A DNA stretch of 64,000 bases from Nitzschia sp. DOCU1 (Eukaryota > Bacillariophyta > Bacillariophyceae > Bacillariales > Bacillariaceae), in the NCBI GenBank assembly GCA_951394045.1, contig OX595985.1, forward strand, positions 2,294,001 to 2,358,000. Direction: 5' to 3'. Within the stretch, counting starts at the first letter, position 1; each line of letters begins with the position of its first letter. This document shows, piece after piece, positions 29,026-39,504 of the stretch. The notes beneath the pieces were generated by a model that was given only the letters and a program-made list of their open reading frames with translations, was not told the DNA's origin and made no database searches. Made by a program: the position numbers and the translations under genes.

Positions 29026-31734
29026 TCATACCATATTCCGCCGCATGCCTCGAGCGAAGTAGTCCTTCTTGCACTTATTTCTTGATCCTTTCGTTCGCTT
29101 TGTCTTTTGCTCCCAGCTCTCATTATGGATGGTCGATATCCCATGGCCGGCAACAAGGAGCCCGATATCGTCAACGCTGATCGCTACGGTGCCATTCAGT
29201 CCGTCGGCACAGCAGGAGAAACGTGGAACCTGGACATGATCGTAGTAAGTCATGGACGTCTGGTAGATGACGCATTTCGAAGGCACGTGGTGCAGTCGTA
29301 AGAAAAGACAGGGAAACGCGGATAGACAACCGAAGCTCAATAAGTAATCCGCATGGAAGGGGACCATGGGAAAGAAGTCGTTGTGGGCAGGAATGTACCG
29401 ACCTAGGCTGTCTCCAGTCTCTTCGTCTACAGGCTCAAAGCCAGGTAACCTTGCAAGAACAACGTCATTTAAGGATCTTCCAACAATCTTGGTCGAGTAC
29501 CTCGGCTGGGGCGTACTACAGCTTTGCGTCAATCGCACGCGCCCCGGCCCATCAACAACCAATCCCACGGCTTTCCCAGATTCCATTTTGATCGCAGCGT
29601 TTGCTTGACTCATGAAAACGCCATGCGGCTCGCCTTCGTGATATAGCTGGCGGGGCGACTCTGAAGGGGTCAACTTGCAAAGGGAGGGGGCGAATGCATC
29701 TGCATTACACGGACTCACCCAGGTAACCGCTCCCAGGCTCGAAGAAAACAGGTAGATTTTGGAAAGGCCAAAAACACCGTTAAGAAACTCCTCGTCACGA
29801 GGCGTCGCGGTAAAGAAAGCTTGGAATAGAAAATCTCCATTGCCGCAGGCTACAAATTCCTTCGATATCCGTAGGTTCACTTTCACAGTATCATCGCCTT
29901 CAGATGGGATCACATAATAATTATGGAGCCACCCCATGACCGCATCATCGCCGTTTGACATGGACCAGTCGAAGATCATTGCCTTGATATCGTAGGATGT
30001 TACGGTCTCTCCTTGCAACTCCGAGATGTTGCTGCCGCCCTTTCCCGCACAAAGAACAGCCTCTCTACTGATCACGCTAAACCAAACCTCTGGCTCATAT
30101 GCGGTTCCAACATTGTACAAGCAGCCAATGACCTGGTCGTCCAGGTCCATCCCTGTCAAGGTACAGAGTCGTTTCTTGGAATTTGTAAAGGGCGCCACTG
30201 CCACTCGAACAGATTGTTTGCAGCGTTTCCTATTACCCGAGGACATACTGACAATGTCGTACAAGTGCAATGTGCAATCGCCACTACCGACAAGGACACG
30301 AGACGGACTCCAGCTCTTAACAAAGGTTTCACCAGCGATGGGGCGACCATTGGCTTCTCGGAACTCGTAGGCAGCAACATCTTTACTTTTGTTGTCCGAC
30401 TCGTTCCCAATAACGAGCTGTTCCAATCCTTGAATGATCGCATTGGCATCTCGTGTTGCCTTGTAGTGTGAGACAAAGACACTCCTGTAGGCTTGGGCCC
30501 TGTTATTTGGTGCGTCGTCATTGACTTCAATAAAATCATAGGGCCATTGCCTTCGGTCCATCAAATGAGCCCAGAGTCCTTGTGATGCATTCGCCATTTC
30601 GTTACACCAAGCCTTGCACACTTGCGGAAAGGCAGCCGTGGCAGACTCTGGTAAAAACGTTAAGATGTACTCCAATACATTTCCCGGTAAATGTTGCATA
30701 GACTCCAATTGACATTCTCTGTATTCGCCGACAGAAACCGATCTTCGTTTGGGACCTCCAAACAATAATAACTCTCGGTCGACATCTGCCATGGCAATAC
30801 CACCGCGGTACCGATCAAACACCAACATATCGTTAATGACTAGGTAGACAATGTTAGCAACCGAACATTCATACTTGGCCAAAATATCATTGGATATGGT
30901 TTGCACCAAAAGTGAAGAGTGAACATGGGGGTCGTATTGCAATTGACTCGTTGGTACCTTGGCATGCAAATGGTAACGCATATCCATTCCAAACTTGGTA
31001 GGATCACCCGATGGGTCACTCGCTTTTGCCGCTTCTGACGCGGCCAGCAATGCTTCCTGGTTCGAGTCCAGACGACTCGTGTTTTTAATGCTTTTGGGGA
31101 GTAGAATGGACGCCAAAGACGGATTTCCCTGCTTGGACGACGGGTGCAAGCCAGTGGTGCAGGCAGGAATGAAACAACCAAACTCACACGACTTGCTGCT
31201 GCGTGGTTGTTGTGCCCCCGTGCTAGTAGCCGAAGAGATGAAAGGTGAATGACAAACACCAAAAAAGTGATTGCCACAGAGCCTATTAGCATCGCAATCA
31301 TCGTCCGCACAGTCCATGGTTTCAGATGCATTTGACCCGCTTCGGGGTCTTCCTTTTTTGCTTCGGGGACTTTTGAGGCCCACCCCAGACTCGCCTCCTC
31401 CTACGTCCGAATTGGACCTGTTTCTTCTTTTGTTTTTACTTGGACTTTCGGGACTTTCATTCAATGAATTAGCTCTCGGTTTTCCTTTGCGGACGTCCAT
31501 ATCGTCCTCGTTGACAGGAATCATGTCGGTCCAAAGATGAATGTCCATATCCTCGCCTCTAGAGGCCGCCAAAAGAATGGACTGATTGTGCTCCTGCAAA
31601 AAGGCCAACAATTGTTGGGCCATTGCTTTTTGGTGACGCGAGAGCACGCGTTGCCTCTTTTTGTGCTTGGAGGCATTCCGGCGTTGGGCCGCCTTTTCGG
31701 CTTTGGTTTGCCAGCTATCACAAATGCTCACCAT
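29026..31734 (-). CDS. F-box domain protein
   Basis: 902 aa. The N-terminal half is basic and Ser-rich with several Lys/Arg clusters (NKRRNRSNSD, KGRPRSGS). An F-box runs about 347-392: LPGNVLEYILTFLPESATAAFPQVCKAWCNEM. F-box proteins link substrates to SCF ubiquitin ligases through SKP1. C-terminal of it are repeated beta-like segments (for example VKSWSPSRVLVGSGDCTLHLYD) that may be a degenerate beta-propeller for substrate binding. A Cys-rich stretch at about 142-192 (DCADDDCDANRLCGNHFFGVCH...CEFGC) might bind zinc. Single exon. Shares the convergent region with the exonuclease. Confidence 0.85.
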   Translation of the reverse strand: MVSICDSWQTKAEKAAQRRNASKHKKRQRVLSRHQKAMAQQLLAFLQEHNQSILLAASRGEDMDIHLWTDMIPVNEDDMDVRKGKPRANSLNESPESPSKNKRRNRSNSDVGGGESGVGLKSPRSKKGRPRSGSNASETMDCADDDCDANRLCGNHFFGVCHSPFISSATSTGAQQPRSSKSCEFGCFIPACTTGLHPSSKQGNPSLASILLPKSIKNTSRLDSNQEALLAASEAAKASDPSGDPTKFGMDMRYHLHAKVPTSQLQYDPHVHSSLLVQTISNDILAKYECSVANIVYLVINDMLVFDRYRGGIAMADVDRELLLFGGPKRRSVSVGEYRECQLESMQHLPGNVLEYILTFLPESATAAFPQVCKAWCNEMANASQGLWAHLMDRRQWPYDFIEVNDDAPNNRAQAYRSVFVSHYKATRDANAIIQGLEQLVIGNESDNKSKDVAAYEFREANGRPIAGETFVKSWSPSRVLVGSGDCTLHLYDIVSMSSGNRKRCKQSVRVAVAPFTNSKKRLCTLTGMDLDDQVIGCLYNVGTAYEPEVWFSVISREAVLCAGKGGSNISELQGETVTSYDIKAMIFDWSMSNGDDAVMGWLHNYYVIPSEGDDTVKVNLRISKEFVACGNGDFLFQAFFTATPRDEEFLNGVFGLSKIYLFSSSLGAVTWVSPCNADAFAPSLCKLTPSESPRQLYHEGEPHGVFMSQANAAIKMESGKAVGLVVDGPGRVRLTQSCSTPQPRYSTKIVGRSLNDVVLARLPGFEPVDEETGDSLGRYIPAHNDFFPMVPFHADYLLSFGCLSAFPCLFLRLHHVPSKCVIYQTSMTYYDHVQVPRFSCCADGLNGTVAISVDDIGLLVAGHGISTIHNESWEQKTKRTKGSRNKCKKDYFARGMRRNMV

Positions 31735-32609
31735 GATTTATTCACAATATATATACTAATGTAACGTTTGCTTTGTTGCAAACTAGAAATGGTTTTGTCT
31801 ATGAAAGAGGAAATGCGGTGATTGGAGAATCTTTTTCTCTGTCATCAGAATTTTTGAAGCAGTCTCTCTGCCAAAGATTGTTCGGAGAATGACGTTTCAG
31901 TGTCCGTCGCTGTCCGTTAGAACATTCGAATAGATCGACCTTTTGGTTTTGTGCGTTGGAACCGATGAAGGACGTCATCAACATGCGAACACACTCACAT
32001 GATCACACAACTCGAAACTCTCCATCCAACGTCGACAACGCCCGCCGACGACGACGAAGGAAGTCGTGATTGGAATCATGTATCCATTCGGGCCTTTGTG
32101 ATAAAAATTCGGCATGCATGCTCTCTTGGGACATGCGTATGCCTTCGTGCCATGAGTAGCAATGGAGTGTCATGGTGACATTTGAGGAAAATGCCTCCCG
32201 ACATGGGCGTGACAGCAGGGAATATCATCGCCTTTGTGCATCGGGATTGATCGTGAGAATTATCGTGGGTATGGGAAATTTTCGGCCACATGGGAGTCTT
32301 TCGCGTAGGGGGAATGGAGAGAGTTCCGAGCTAAAGTTGTTGCTTTCTTGTCATAGATCAACGGATATTGTGTTACTGTTGGAATCCTATTTGGTGTTTC
32401 GGAGCTAGTGTAGTTATCCTTGGTTTTCTGTGGCCACTGGCGAGAAAAGCTCATATCTTTCACCTTTTCGTTGGTACAAGTTGTGAGACGTTTTGAGGCA
32501 TTTGACGCCACTTCCCAAAAAGAGTGGGATCCAATCAGCACCAATCACAGCCTTTTGCATTCCTATCACGACTGCCGTCCAAAAGAACAACACTGCAATT
32601 ACCCTTAAT
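31735..32609. promoter_or_regulatory. Divergent intergenic region
   Basis: 875 bases between the F-box protein and the lipase. The region next to the lipase is open without an ATG from about 32493, so a 5' exon of that gene is possible. Otherwise nothing noticed. Confidence 0.4.
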
Positions 32610-34883
32610 ATGCTGTTATTCGTTGTGGGGCTGTCAACCAGCGCCATTAACGAACTTAACAACGACAAAGGGGCGACTTTTTCTTCCCCAGAACAATCTG
32701 TCCTTTCGGATCAACCTCTCCTAGATTCGACCGACACAACCACCAACTTTGTACAACTTGTGTGGGATACCATGGCGACATTAGTTTCGAGTACCAAATC
32801 GTCAACCCTGACGCTCCTGTGTACACTTTTGTCCCTACTGTTATGCTTGGGTTTGGCAAATACCTTTTTTCAATCCGCAGAAGCCTTTCGTTCGGGCTTG
32901 CATCGTCGAGTCCTAAAACCTGTCATGAGTCCCTTTCAACGAATCTTGTCCAAGGAACCGCAGCCACAAGAAAATCCAGTATCCACAACGAGTAGTACCG
33001 AGTCTACAATTACGACGTCTACAAGTGAGGATGATGATACAGCCGTTTCCGCTACTACAACTAAAAAGCCTTCTGCCTTTGCCGATTTAATGTCGACAAG
33101 TTTTGACCTTGGGTTCTTGAAAGATTTGGAACCTCCGTTTTCTTGCCAAGTAAACTTGACGTCTCATTTGGAATCTCCCGATGTGACGCATTTTTGTTTT
33201 TTATTGCATGGACATCGGGGGTTGTCCAAAGATTTGACCTATATGCAAATTCGAATGCAACAAGTAGCTGCTGCTGAAAAGTCCAAGAAATTGGGGGGAC
33301 AAAGTGATGGAGAAGAATCGCAGTCGACGCCTCCTTCTCCAACTTGTTCGATTCGTCAAGATACTGCTGCTGCAAGTCAGGAGGAGAGTGCTGCTGCGGC
33401 GGCAAGTAGTGATGGAAGCCCTGTTCATGACATGGTAGTCCATAACTCGGTCTGCAATGAAGGCAAAACAACGGATGGAATCCGAAATGCTGGAGATCGT
33501 CTTGTCAATGAAATGCGACAAGTCATTGAAGACGAAATGACCAAACGTCATCCCGAGCTCGAGGCTTATTTGAAAGCACTGTTGGCCTCTGAAAAACAAC
33601 AAGAAGAAGAAGATGAAAAGGAACCACTCTCATCACCATCTAGTGTGGAGAGCACCACCAGCACTTCTCAAAAAGAAGAAGTGCCCAAAGTGTACGATAT
33701 TACCATTTCTATTCTGGGAAATTCCTTGGGCGGCTTGTATGGCCGCTATGCGATTGCCAAATTGATCGAGCGTCACTGCGTATTGGAGCCCCGAACAGAT
33801 TGTTGGATTCTAGATGGCCGCTTTCGGTTGCACTTGAACATTTTTTGCACCACGGCGACTCCCCATTTGGGAGTTTCCCGCCATACCTATGTCAAGTTGC
33901 CCCGGACCGCCGAGATTGGTGTGGCCCATACCATGGGAACGACGGGAAAAGATTTGTTTCGCTTGAATGATTTATTGTATAGCATGGCCACGTCACCAGC
34001 CTATCTCCAGCCCTTGTCCAAGTTTCGAAAACGAGTTGCCTATGCCAATGCCTATGGAACGGACTTCGCCGTTCCAGCCTCTACGGCAGCCTTTTTGTCG
34101 GAAAATTCGACTTATCCACATTACATTGTGGAAACCAATACCACCAAGACCAGTACTAGATTATTGGCGGATGGAACGACTACTACTATTGTTCAAGATG
34201 AGAATGATGTTGCAAGCCATGGTGGTTTGGTGATTGCCACGTTGTATACTCCAGCTCAACCGGACGGCAATGTCGAGGAAGACGATGACGATGACGAAGG
34301 AGAATTCCTCAATGGCGACATTGAAGAAAATTCCAATGCCAGCTCGACATCGTTGAATAGTCATAAATCGGGGGATCAAGAAGATGAACTGGATCAAATG
34401 AGCCGATCCTTGGATCGTTTGGGTTGGAAAAAGGTCTTTGTCGACATTCGCCGGGAACTGCCTGGCGCTGATTTTCCCAAGTCTTTTTGGAAGTTTGGAC
34501 AGCAGTCGAGTGACGCTAGCGATGAATCCGATACCAACACGGAAGAGGCGGCAGCAACAGCATCATCATCATCGTCGTCGTCTTCTCGAAATCCAATTCC
34601 AAATTTGCAATCCTTGCAATTGCAAAATCGTGTTGTGGAATCCCGGGAAGTCGCTGCGGCGGTGGCATCGCCCATGGATAATCGTGTGGCGTTGCCGTTG
34701 GGGCACAATATGATTGTCGCCTTTTCACGAAGTCGTTTGTTAACCTTTTTGAACAAGGGGGGACGGCCGATTGTGGATGCCTTGGCGCAAGAATTGGTGG
34801 AGGAAATCTTTACGTGGGATCAAGAAGCGCAACGTGCATCTCAAATAAGTAGCGAAAGGCAAACCGACAAGGTGCAACAATGA
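32610..34883 (+). CDS. DUF676 (ROG1-like) serine esterase/lipase
   Basis: 757 aa from the ATG at 32610. The same frame is open upstream to about 32493 with no ATG, so an extra exon is possible. One membrane span is likely at about 55-75 (LTLLCTLLSLLLCLGLANTF). The DUF676 domain begins near VTHFCFLLHGHRGLSKD (HGH, oxyanion region), has the nucleophile elbow ILGNSLGGLYGRYA (Ser in GNSLGG), and continues through FCTTATPHLGVSR. ROG1/FAM135-type enzymes are predicted alpha/beta hydrolases that cleave lipid esters. Long Ser/Asp/Glu-rich inserts interrupt the domain (for example between HGH and the elbow), typical of diatom proteins. Single exon. Confidence 0.85.
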   Translation: MLLFVVGLSTSAINELNNDKGATFSSPEQSVLSDQPLLDSTDTTTNFVQLVWDTMATLVSSTKSSTLTLLCTLLSLLLCLGLANTFFQSAEAFRSGLHRRVLKPVMSPFQRILSKEPQPQENPVSTTSSTESTITTSTSEDDDTAVSATTTKKPSAFADLMSTSFDLGFLKDLEPPFSCQVNLTSHLESPDVTHFCFLLHGHRGLSKDLTYMQIRMQQVAAAEKSKKLGGQSDGEESQSTPPSPTCSIRQDTAAASQEESAAAAASSDGSPVHDMVVHNSVCNEGKTTDGIRNAGDRLVNEMRQVIEDEMTKRHPELEAYLKALLASEKQQEEEDEKEPLSSPSSVESTTSTSQKEEVPKVYDITISILGNSLGGLYGRYAIAKLIERHCVLEPRTDCWILDGRFRLHLNIFCTTATPHLGVSRHTYVKLPRTAEIGVAHTMGTTGKDLFRLNDLLYSMATSPAYLQPLSKFRKRVAYANAYGTDFAVPASTAAFLSENSTYPHYIVETNTTKTSTRLLADGTTTTIVQDENDVASHGGLVIATLYTPAQPDGNVEEDDDDDEGEFLNGDIEENSNASSTSLNSHKSGDQEDELDQMSRSLDRLGWKKVFVDIRRELPGADFPKSFWKFGQQSSDASDESDTNTEEAAATASSSSSSSSRNPIPNLQSLQLQNRVVESREVAAAVASPMDNRVALPLGHNMIVAFSRSRLLTFLNKGGRPIVDALAQELVEEIFTWDQEAQRASQISSERQTDKVQQ

Positions 34884-35011
34884 TTGATTAACCAAAAGCG
34901 TGAATGATAAATCGAACATTCCCGAGAAATTCCTAGTGTATAGGTTAATAAAATGCAGGAAGAAAAATGAAAATAGCAATCATGATTCAATGCTTTGTAG
35001 TATTCTTGCAA

Positions 35012-36110
35012 CTAGTATTTCTTGTGATAGTTATAGCCCGGCGGGTATTTCGAAGGTCGTCCCGTATCCACCACAAAGGTGGGTCTCGTTGTTGATGCTT
35101 TTTTGTTGGAGGTTGTTGCCGCCGAGCTCCGCCGGACTCCTGGACCTCCCTGTTTTCGGGGCGGTTCATCCCAAAACTGTCCAATCAACAAAGTAAGCAT
35201 CAAACCCAACAATCCAAAAATCAAAAACAACAATCCTTGCCAAGGCAATGGTGCCGATTCCTTGACTAACAACTTTTGACGTCTCCTCTTCATATAGGAC
35301 TCCACCTTGTTGACCATCGAACGAATTCGTGTTCGTGACTGCGACAAACCAAATTTACGCATGTGCAAGGCCCACACTTCTGTTTGACCATCTTCCATAT
35401 ATTCTCTGTCAAAAAATTGCGACAAGGCTGTAAAGTCTCCATCGGCGACATCTTCTTCTGTTTTTTGCACACTGGCAGGTGTTTTGGGATAAAATTTGAG
35501 TGCATAACTTCGAAAGTTTCCATCTTCATCGGGACCCTTGTAAGCTCCACTTTTGTATCCCTTTTTCTTGCCTTTTTGTTTCGGGGGAGGTTCGTATTTG
35601 GAGTTGTCCGCTGCTATGAAATTGCCACCAGCATCCACCTTGGTGGCTTGTGCGGAATGTAATTGCGTACGAGCAAAGACTACCGTTTGAGTTCGATATC
35701 CAGGAGGCGTCACCTCCAACGTACATTCTTGAGCATGACACGTCAACCAAACGGAAGCTAAACGGAGTATAAAGAGGAGTTACGTTTTTTGTGAGTAAAC
35801 AGTGAACCCCACCCAAACGTCTCACACTGTCATCCGCTTACTACTCACCATTCCAGAACCGAAGGTACCGATATCCCATATAGATCGAAAAGAGACAGGC
35901 CACCAAAATGTAGTAGGAGTATTTTGTAAAGGTACTCGATTGTTTCCATGCCTTGACGACGGGGGCATCCATTTTGATGGCTTTTCCGGATCCATCGGCT
36001 GGTTTGGGGCCGCCACCAAAATGAAAGCCACCTGTGTTATTATCGCCCGAGGGGACACTCAACGGACTCATGGTAGTCGGCAATGACGCCGAAGACTTGC
36101 GCTGAAACAT
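35012..36110 (-). CDS. Unknown protein with two transmembrane segments
   Basis: Two exons: 36110-35849 and 35757-35012; intron 91 nt (GTGAGT...TTTAG), phase 1; 335 aa. Segment 1 is near residues 65-87 (YSYYILVACLFSIYMGYRYL) and segment 2 near 265-288 (LPWQGLLFLIFGLLGLMLTLL). Between them is a soluble domain starting SVWLTCHAQECTLEV. The C-terminus is Pro/Arg-rich. The start is uncertain: MFQRKSSASL at 36110 or MSPLSVPSG at 36072, and TTTCAG immediately before CGCAAG could also be a splice acceptor. No family is recognised. Confidence 0.7.
35758..35848 (-). other. Intron of the two-TM protein
   Basis: 91 nt, donor GTGAGTAG, acceptor CGTTTAG. Joining gives RFWNASVWLTCHAQE. Confidence 0.8.
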
Positions 36111-36727
36111 GATAAAGAGAGTCAATCAATGTCAAGGGCGACGATATAAACACAGACTAGAGACTTTCTTGTTCCAAGTGGCACACGACTCTCTTGGATA
36201 GGGGGTATGGACACGACATGCGCAATGCGAGCAAAATGGAATGCGAGACATTTCTCGTGTCGCATCCTCGTGTTGCGCCGTTTCTCCCCTTCTATCTCCC
36301 TCTCGCGTCATCGTCGTCGCGTACTTAATTCGACCTCTTGGAGCACAAAGAAATGCTGGCGCTCTGATCGGACGACGGAAAGTCGACGATTTTTATTCGA
36401 GTGAGTCCAATGTGACTCTCGTTCGCTCGCGATGATTGGCTGGGGACGAAGAAGCATTCCACGCGCGCGGGCATATGCTCAAAAGCCCCGCTTTTATGTC
36501 GAATATCCGAAAGAACACAACAACCACAAAACAAGAACCCACAGCACCAACAACCACAAAATCTGCCACAATCTTTCATTGCTTTCTTTGTTGTTATCAT
36601 CATCAATTGCACCGATCGATCCGTTGTTCATAGTCCTGCCAAAGCCTTCCTTCTGATCTGTGAATTTGATCTTTATTTATTTATTTGTTGCATAGGATAT
36701 CATCCGAAACGAATTCGCTGGATTATC
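36111..36727. promoter_or_regulatory. Divergent intergenic region
   Basis: 617 bases. Rich in CGTC/TCGCG words and ACAACAAC runs near 36515-36560. A TTTATTTATTTATTTG tract at 36672-36687 lies about 40 bases upstream of the next start. No ORF supported. Confidence 0.4.
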
Positions 36728-37168
36728 ATGGCCAGCAACGCTCCTGGCAAGTTGCAACTATTCTACCTGGTAGCCCGACGTTTTGTGTTGGGAGCGCCCA
36801 AATTAGCACCAGCGGTATGCAGTAATTATCAACTCGATATCGTCGAGGCTCCTCCGTTTCCTATGGTGACTACAAAACGGCGACGACCTCCTAGCATTGC
36901 CACCACGACGACCACCAACCATTCGGGTGTAGATCCGTTTCCTGCATCATTGGCAACAACAACAACGACACTATCAAACACGTCGTCGTCGTCACTGCTT
37001 CCACCAGCATCGCAACAACCACCACCACAACTACGAGGAGTCGTAGGGAGACCTACTCCGCTTCCAATGACGGACGCTTTTCCGTATCAGTTGGAACCCG
37101 TCGATCCCACACGAGCACCTCCCGTACCGTCTTGGTACGATTCTCCACACTTTCGACCCAATGCGTAA
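36728..37168 (+). CDS. Unknown small protein, possibly spliced to 37217-37369
   Basis: 146 aa as an unspliced frame: MASNAPGKLQLFYLVARRF, a Thr/Ser/Pro-rich middle, ending PSWYDSPHFRPNA. An alternative is an intron at 37124-37216 (93 nt, donor GTACCG, acceptor TTCGAG, branch-like GTGCTAAT at 37183-37190), phase 0. It would join exon 1 (132 codons) to 37217-37369 (51 codons including stop), giving 182 aa ending in an aromatic-rich helix IQWFYYRCWQKLEQGQKEW. The downstream frame looks protein-like. Neither reading has a family I know. The Arg/Leu-rich N-terminus could be mitochondrial. Confidence 0.5.
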   Translation: MASNAPGKLQLFYLVARRFVLGAPKLAPAVCSNYQLDIVEAPPFPMVTTKRRRPPSIATTTTTNHSGVDPFPASLATTTTTLSNTSSSSLLPPASQQPPPQLRGVVGRPTPLPMTDAFPYQLEPVDPTRAPPVPSWYDSPHFRPNA

Positions 37169-37189
37169 TGACATTCAAAGGTGGTGCTA

Positions 37190-37369
37190 ATGGGGCGGGA
37201 ACATGCTGGTTTCGAGTCTATTGCTACCGGCGCATTTCTTTGCAAAATCCAATGGTTTTACTACCGATGCTGGCAAAAATTGGAACAGGGTCAAAAAGAA
37301 TGGCTGGACCGGCTGCTAGAGTATGTCTATACAGTACCTCTCAGCAGCATGCTGGTACGTGTGAAATAA
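37190..37369 (+). CDS. Short frame, possible small protein or second exon
   Basis: 59 aa from its own ATG: MGREHAGFESIATGAF..., with amphipathic helix KIQWFYYRCWQKLEQGQKEW. Composition looks coding. It starts 22 bases after the preceding stop, so it is either the second exon of the 36728 gene or a separate short frame. Confidence 0.35.
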   Translation: MGREHAGFESIATGAFLCKIQWFYYRCWQKLEQGQKEWLDRLLEYVYTVPLSSMLVRVK

Positions 37370-38003
37370 ACCATAGGTCATTGATTGGATTTGAGAGCAA
37401 GGGCGAGTCTCCAAACAAAAGAGACCAGTGTTGGTGGCATCGTCGTCGTCGTCGTGGAGCCATATACATACGTTGTGAAGCCATATACATACTACTACTA
37501 GTCGCCTCAATGATGACTCGATGCGAAGAAGAGCCACCACAAGTCAACATGTCATGAGGAACCCTGACAACACATACACACAGCAGCGCAAATCACTACT
37601 AGTATATACTAGCGGGACGCGAGTCTATACATTCAAGATATCTACTGGTTTGTCTATCTACTGACTGTAGTTGCTATTGTAAAGTGAAGAGCAGCGATTA
37701 TATTCAACTAGTACGACGGGAACGACGACTATAACGAGGGCAAGAAAAAATGCCGCTTTACGACGAGTCCTACTGCGACTTTCGAAAGTGACTGTTATAG
37801 GTTGACAAGAGGTGCCGCCGGTAGTACCATGCAAGAACCAAAAAAACGTAAGATTGACTACTTGTTAACATGCTACCTGCCTACCAAGGCTTTGCAGTCG
37901 ATCAGGGGGTCCCTCACTTACATCATCATCATGACCTTGTCTAGTAGCTATCGTACTAGAACTATAGTAGTACGACATGGTTTTCTTTTGGAAGTTTATG
38001 AGA
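37370..38003. other. Intergenic region with short direct repeat
   Basis: 634 bases. AGCCATATACATAC occurs twice (37455-37468, 37476-37489) in CGTCGT-rich sequence. No ORF supported. Confidence 0.45.
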
Positions 38004-39098
38004 TTAGACTGCCATGATGGAATTCATTTTTTCATCTACTAATTTCTGGAGGCGTTCCATGATTCGTTCCGTCAGGGCGTCCATTTCCTTGGCGCATGCA
38101 AAGGCTTCATCTTTGGAAATCCCCGCCAATTTTCCATCCTTCCCTTGCTTGACCAAGTCCATGGCCTTGCGTCGAATTTGACGAATCCGTTGTTTCGTGG
38201 CTTCTGCCAGCTTGCCCAGATGTTTGGCCGTTTGTTCTCGAACTTCTTTGGAGACGCGAGGCAAGGGTACTTTGATCGTACCATTCCCCCCATCTTCGAT
38301 TTGGGGATTGAGTCCCTCCAAGGCCAATTGAATGGCCTTTTGAACATCCTTGGTCAAGGAAGGATCAAAACAAGTAATAGTAGCCAAAGTCGGACTCACA
38401 ATGACCACTTGACCCACGGCTTTGAGAGGTGTCGGACTGCCATACGCTACCACGCTAATGTCTTCAAACATTTCCGGAGTAGGTTCAGCTCCACGAATGC
38501 TCTGCAGAGAATCTTGGAATCGCTCGAGACTCTTCAACATTTTGGCTTCGACTACTTGAAGATTGGGCAATGTCGGCTCTAGACTTTCGTCGTGATGATC
38601 ATCTTCATCGTCTTCGTGATGATGATCCTCATCTTCTTCTTCATGCACACTATCAATATCGAGTTCCTCCTCCACTGCATCTACTGCTGCTTCATTGCCT
38701 TTTTTCTTTTTCGCGGCTTTTTCCTTCTTTTTTTGTCGACGTTCTTGAGCGGCTTCGCGTTCCGGTCGATGCGCCAATTCTTCCAAGGTTTCCTTCAAAT
38801 GACCCATTTTACCAGCATGTTTCCATCGTAATTGTTGTTGTTGCTGTTGAGGAAATACTTTTGCAGTGACACATGGGCGGGTAAACGGCAATGTCGAATA
38901 ATAGAATCGACTACCACCAGCAGCAGCATCATTCTCGATGCGGCTGACAGATCCGACACGACATTCCAACATTCCTGCCAAGAAGCTTCTCCCTCCAAAC
39001 GATGGAGCAGCAGCGTTGCTGGGCAGTAGCCGTCGTGACGACTTTAGCACAACTTTCGACTGACTCATCATCATCATTATCGTCATCGCAACAGGCAT
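38004..39098 (-). CDS. Ribosome recycling factor, organellar
   Basis: 364 aa from the first real ATG (39098). The C-terminal about 185 residues are the RRF fold: VVEAKMLKSLERFQDSL, then AYGSPTPLKAVGQVVIVSP, IKVPLPRVSKEVREQTAKHLGK and the basic helix RIRQIRRKAMDLVK. RRF splits post-termination ribosomes with EF-G, which in eukaryotes means an organelle. The N-terminal part is Ser/Arg-rich with RLLPSNAAAPSFGGRSF, resembling a mitochondrial presequence, followed by an acidic/His linker (EEEDEDHHHEDDEDDHHDE) that is unusual. Plastid location is not excluded. The methionine run after the first ATG gives alternative starts. Confidence 0.92.
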   Translation of the reverse strand: MPVAMTIMMMMSQSKVVLKSSRRLLPSNAAAPSFGGRSFLAGMLECRVGSVSRIENDAAAGGSRFYYSTLPFTRPCVTAKVFPQQQQQQLRWKHAGKMGHLKETLEELAHRPEREAAQERRQKKKEKAAKKKKGNEAAVDAVEEELDIDSVHEEEDEDHHHEDDEDDHHDESLEPTLPNLQVVEAKMLKSLERFQDSLQSIRGAEPTPEMFEDISVVAYGSPTPLKAVGQVVIVSPTLATITCFDPSLTKDVQKAIQLALEGLNPQIEDGGNGTIKVPLPRVSKEVREQTAKHLGKLAEATKQRIRQIRRKAMDLVKQGKDGKLAGISKDEAFACAKEMDALTERIMERLQKLVDEKMNSIMAV

Positions 39099-39504
39099 GC
39101 AGGGGTGGAATGGTGATGATGACGATGAAGACAAACGAGACTGTCGAAAGCTGGAGATAGATGCTACTGATTGCTAAAGCGGGTGACACCCCAAAAAACG
39201 GTAACGCGAGCGTTCGCATCATGGTGATGATGAATGACGACCACAAAAAGATCGCATTCCAAACGACTCATCGGACCAAATGATCCACTCGGTCCCCTTA
39301 CCACAGGTAGATAGCTAGTAGCCATGATATAGACTGGCGACTCGACACAATCCCCCTTCTATTGGAGGTATGCTTGTTGTACTAATAAAGATCCCAGCTG
39401 ATTTTTCTTGTTTCTAGAGAGCCCACTATGTGTCTTTACTCTACCATCGTCTCAAACCTTTCATTCTTAACTGTCACTTTCTTCACAATTTGCTGGTAGG
39501 GAAG
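39099..39504. other. Intergenic region between RRF start and SulP 3' end
   Basis: 406 bases. Holds the RRF promoter. AT-rich with no credible gene. Confidence 0.45.
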
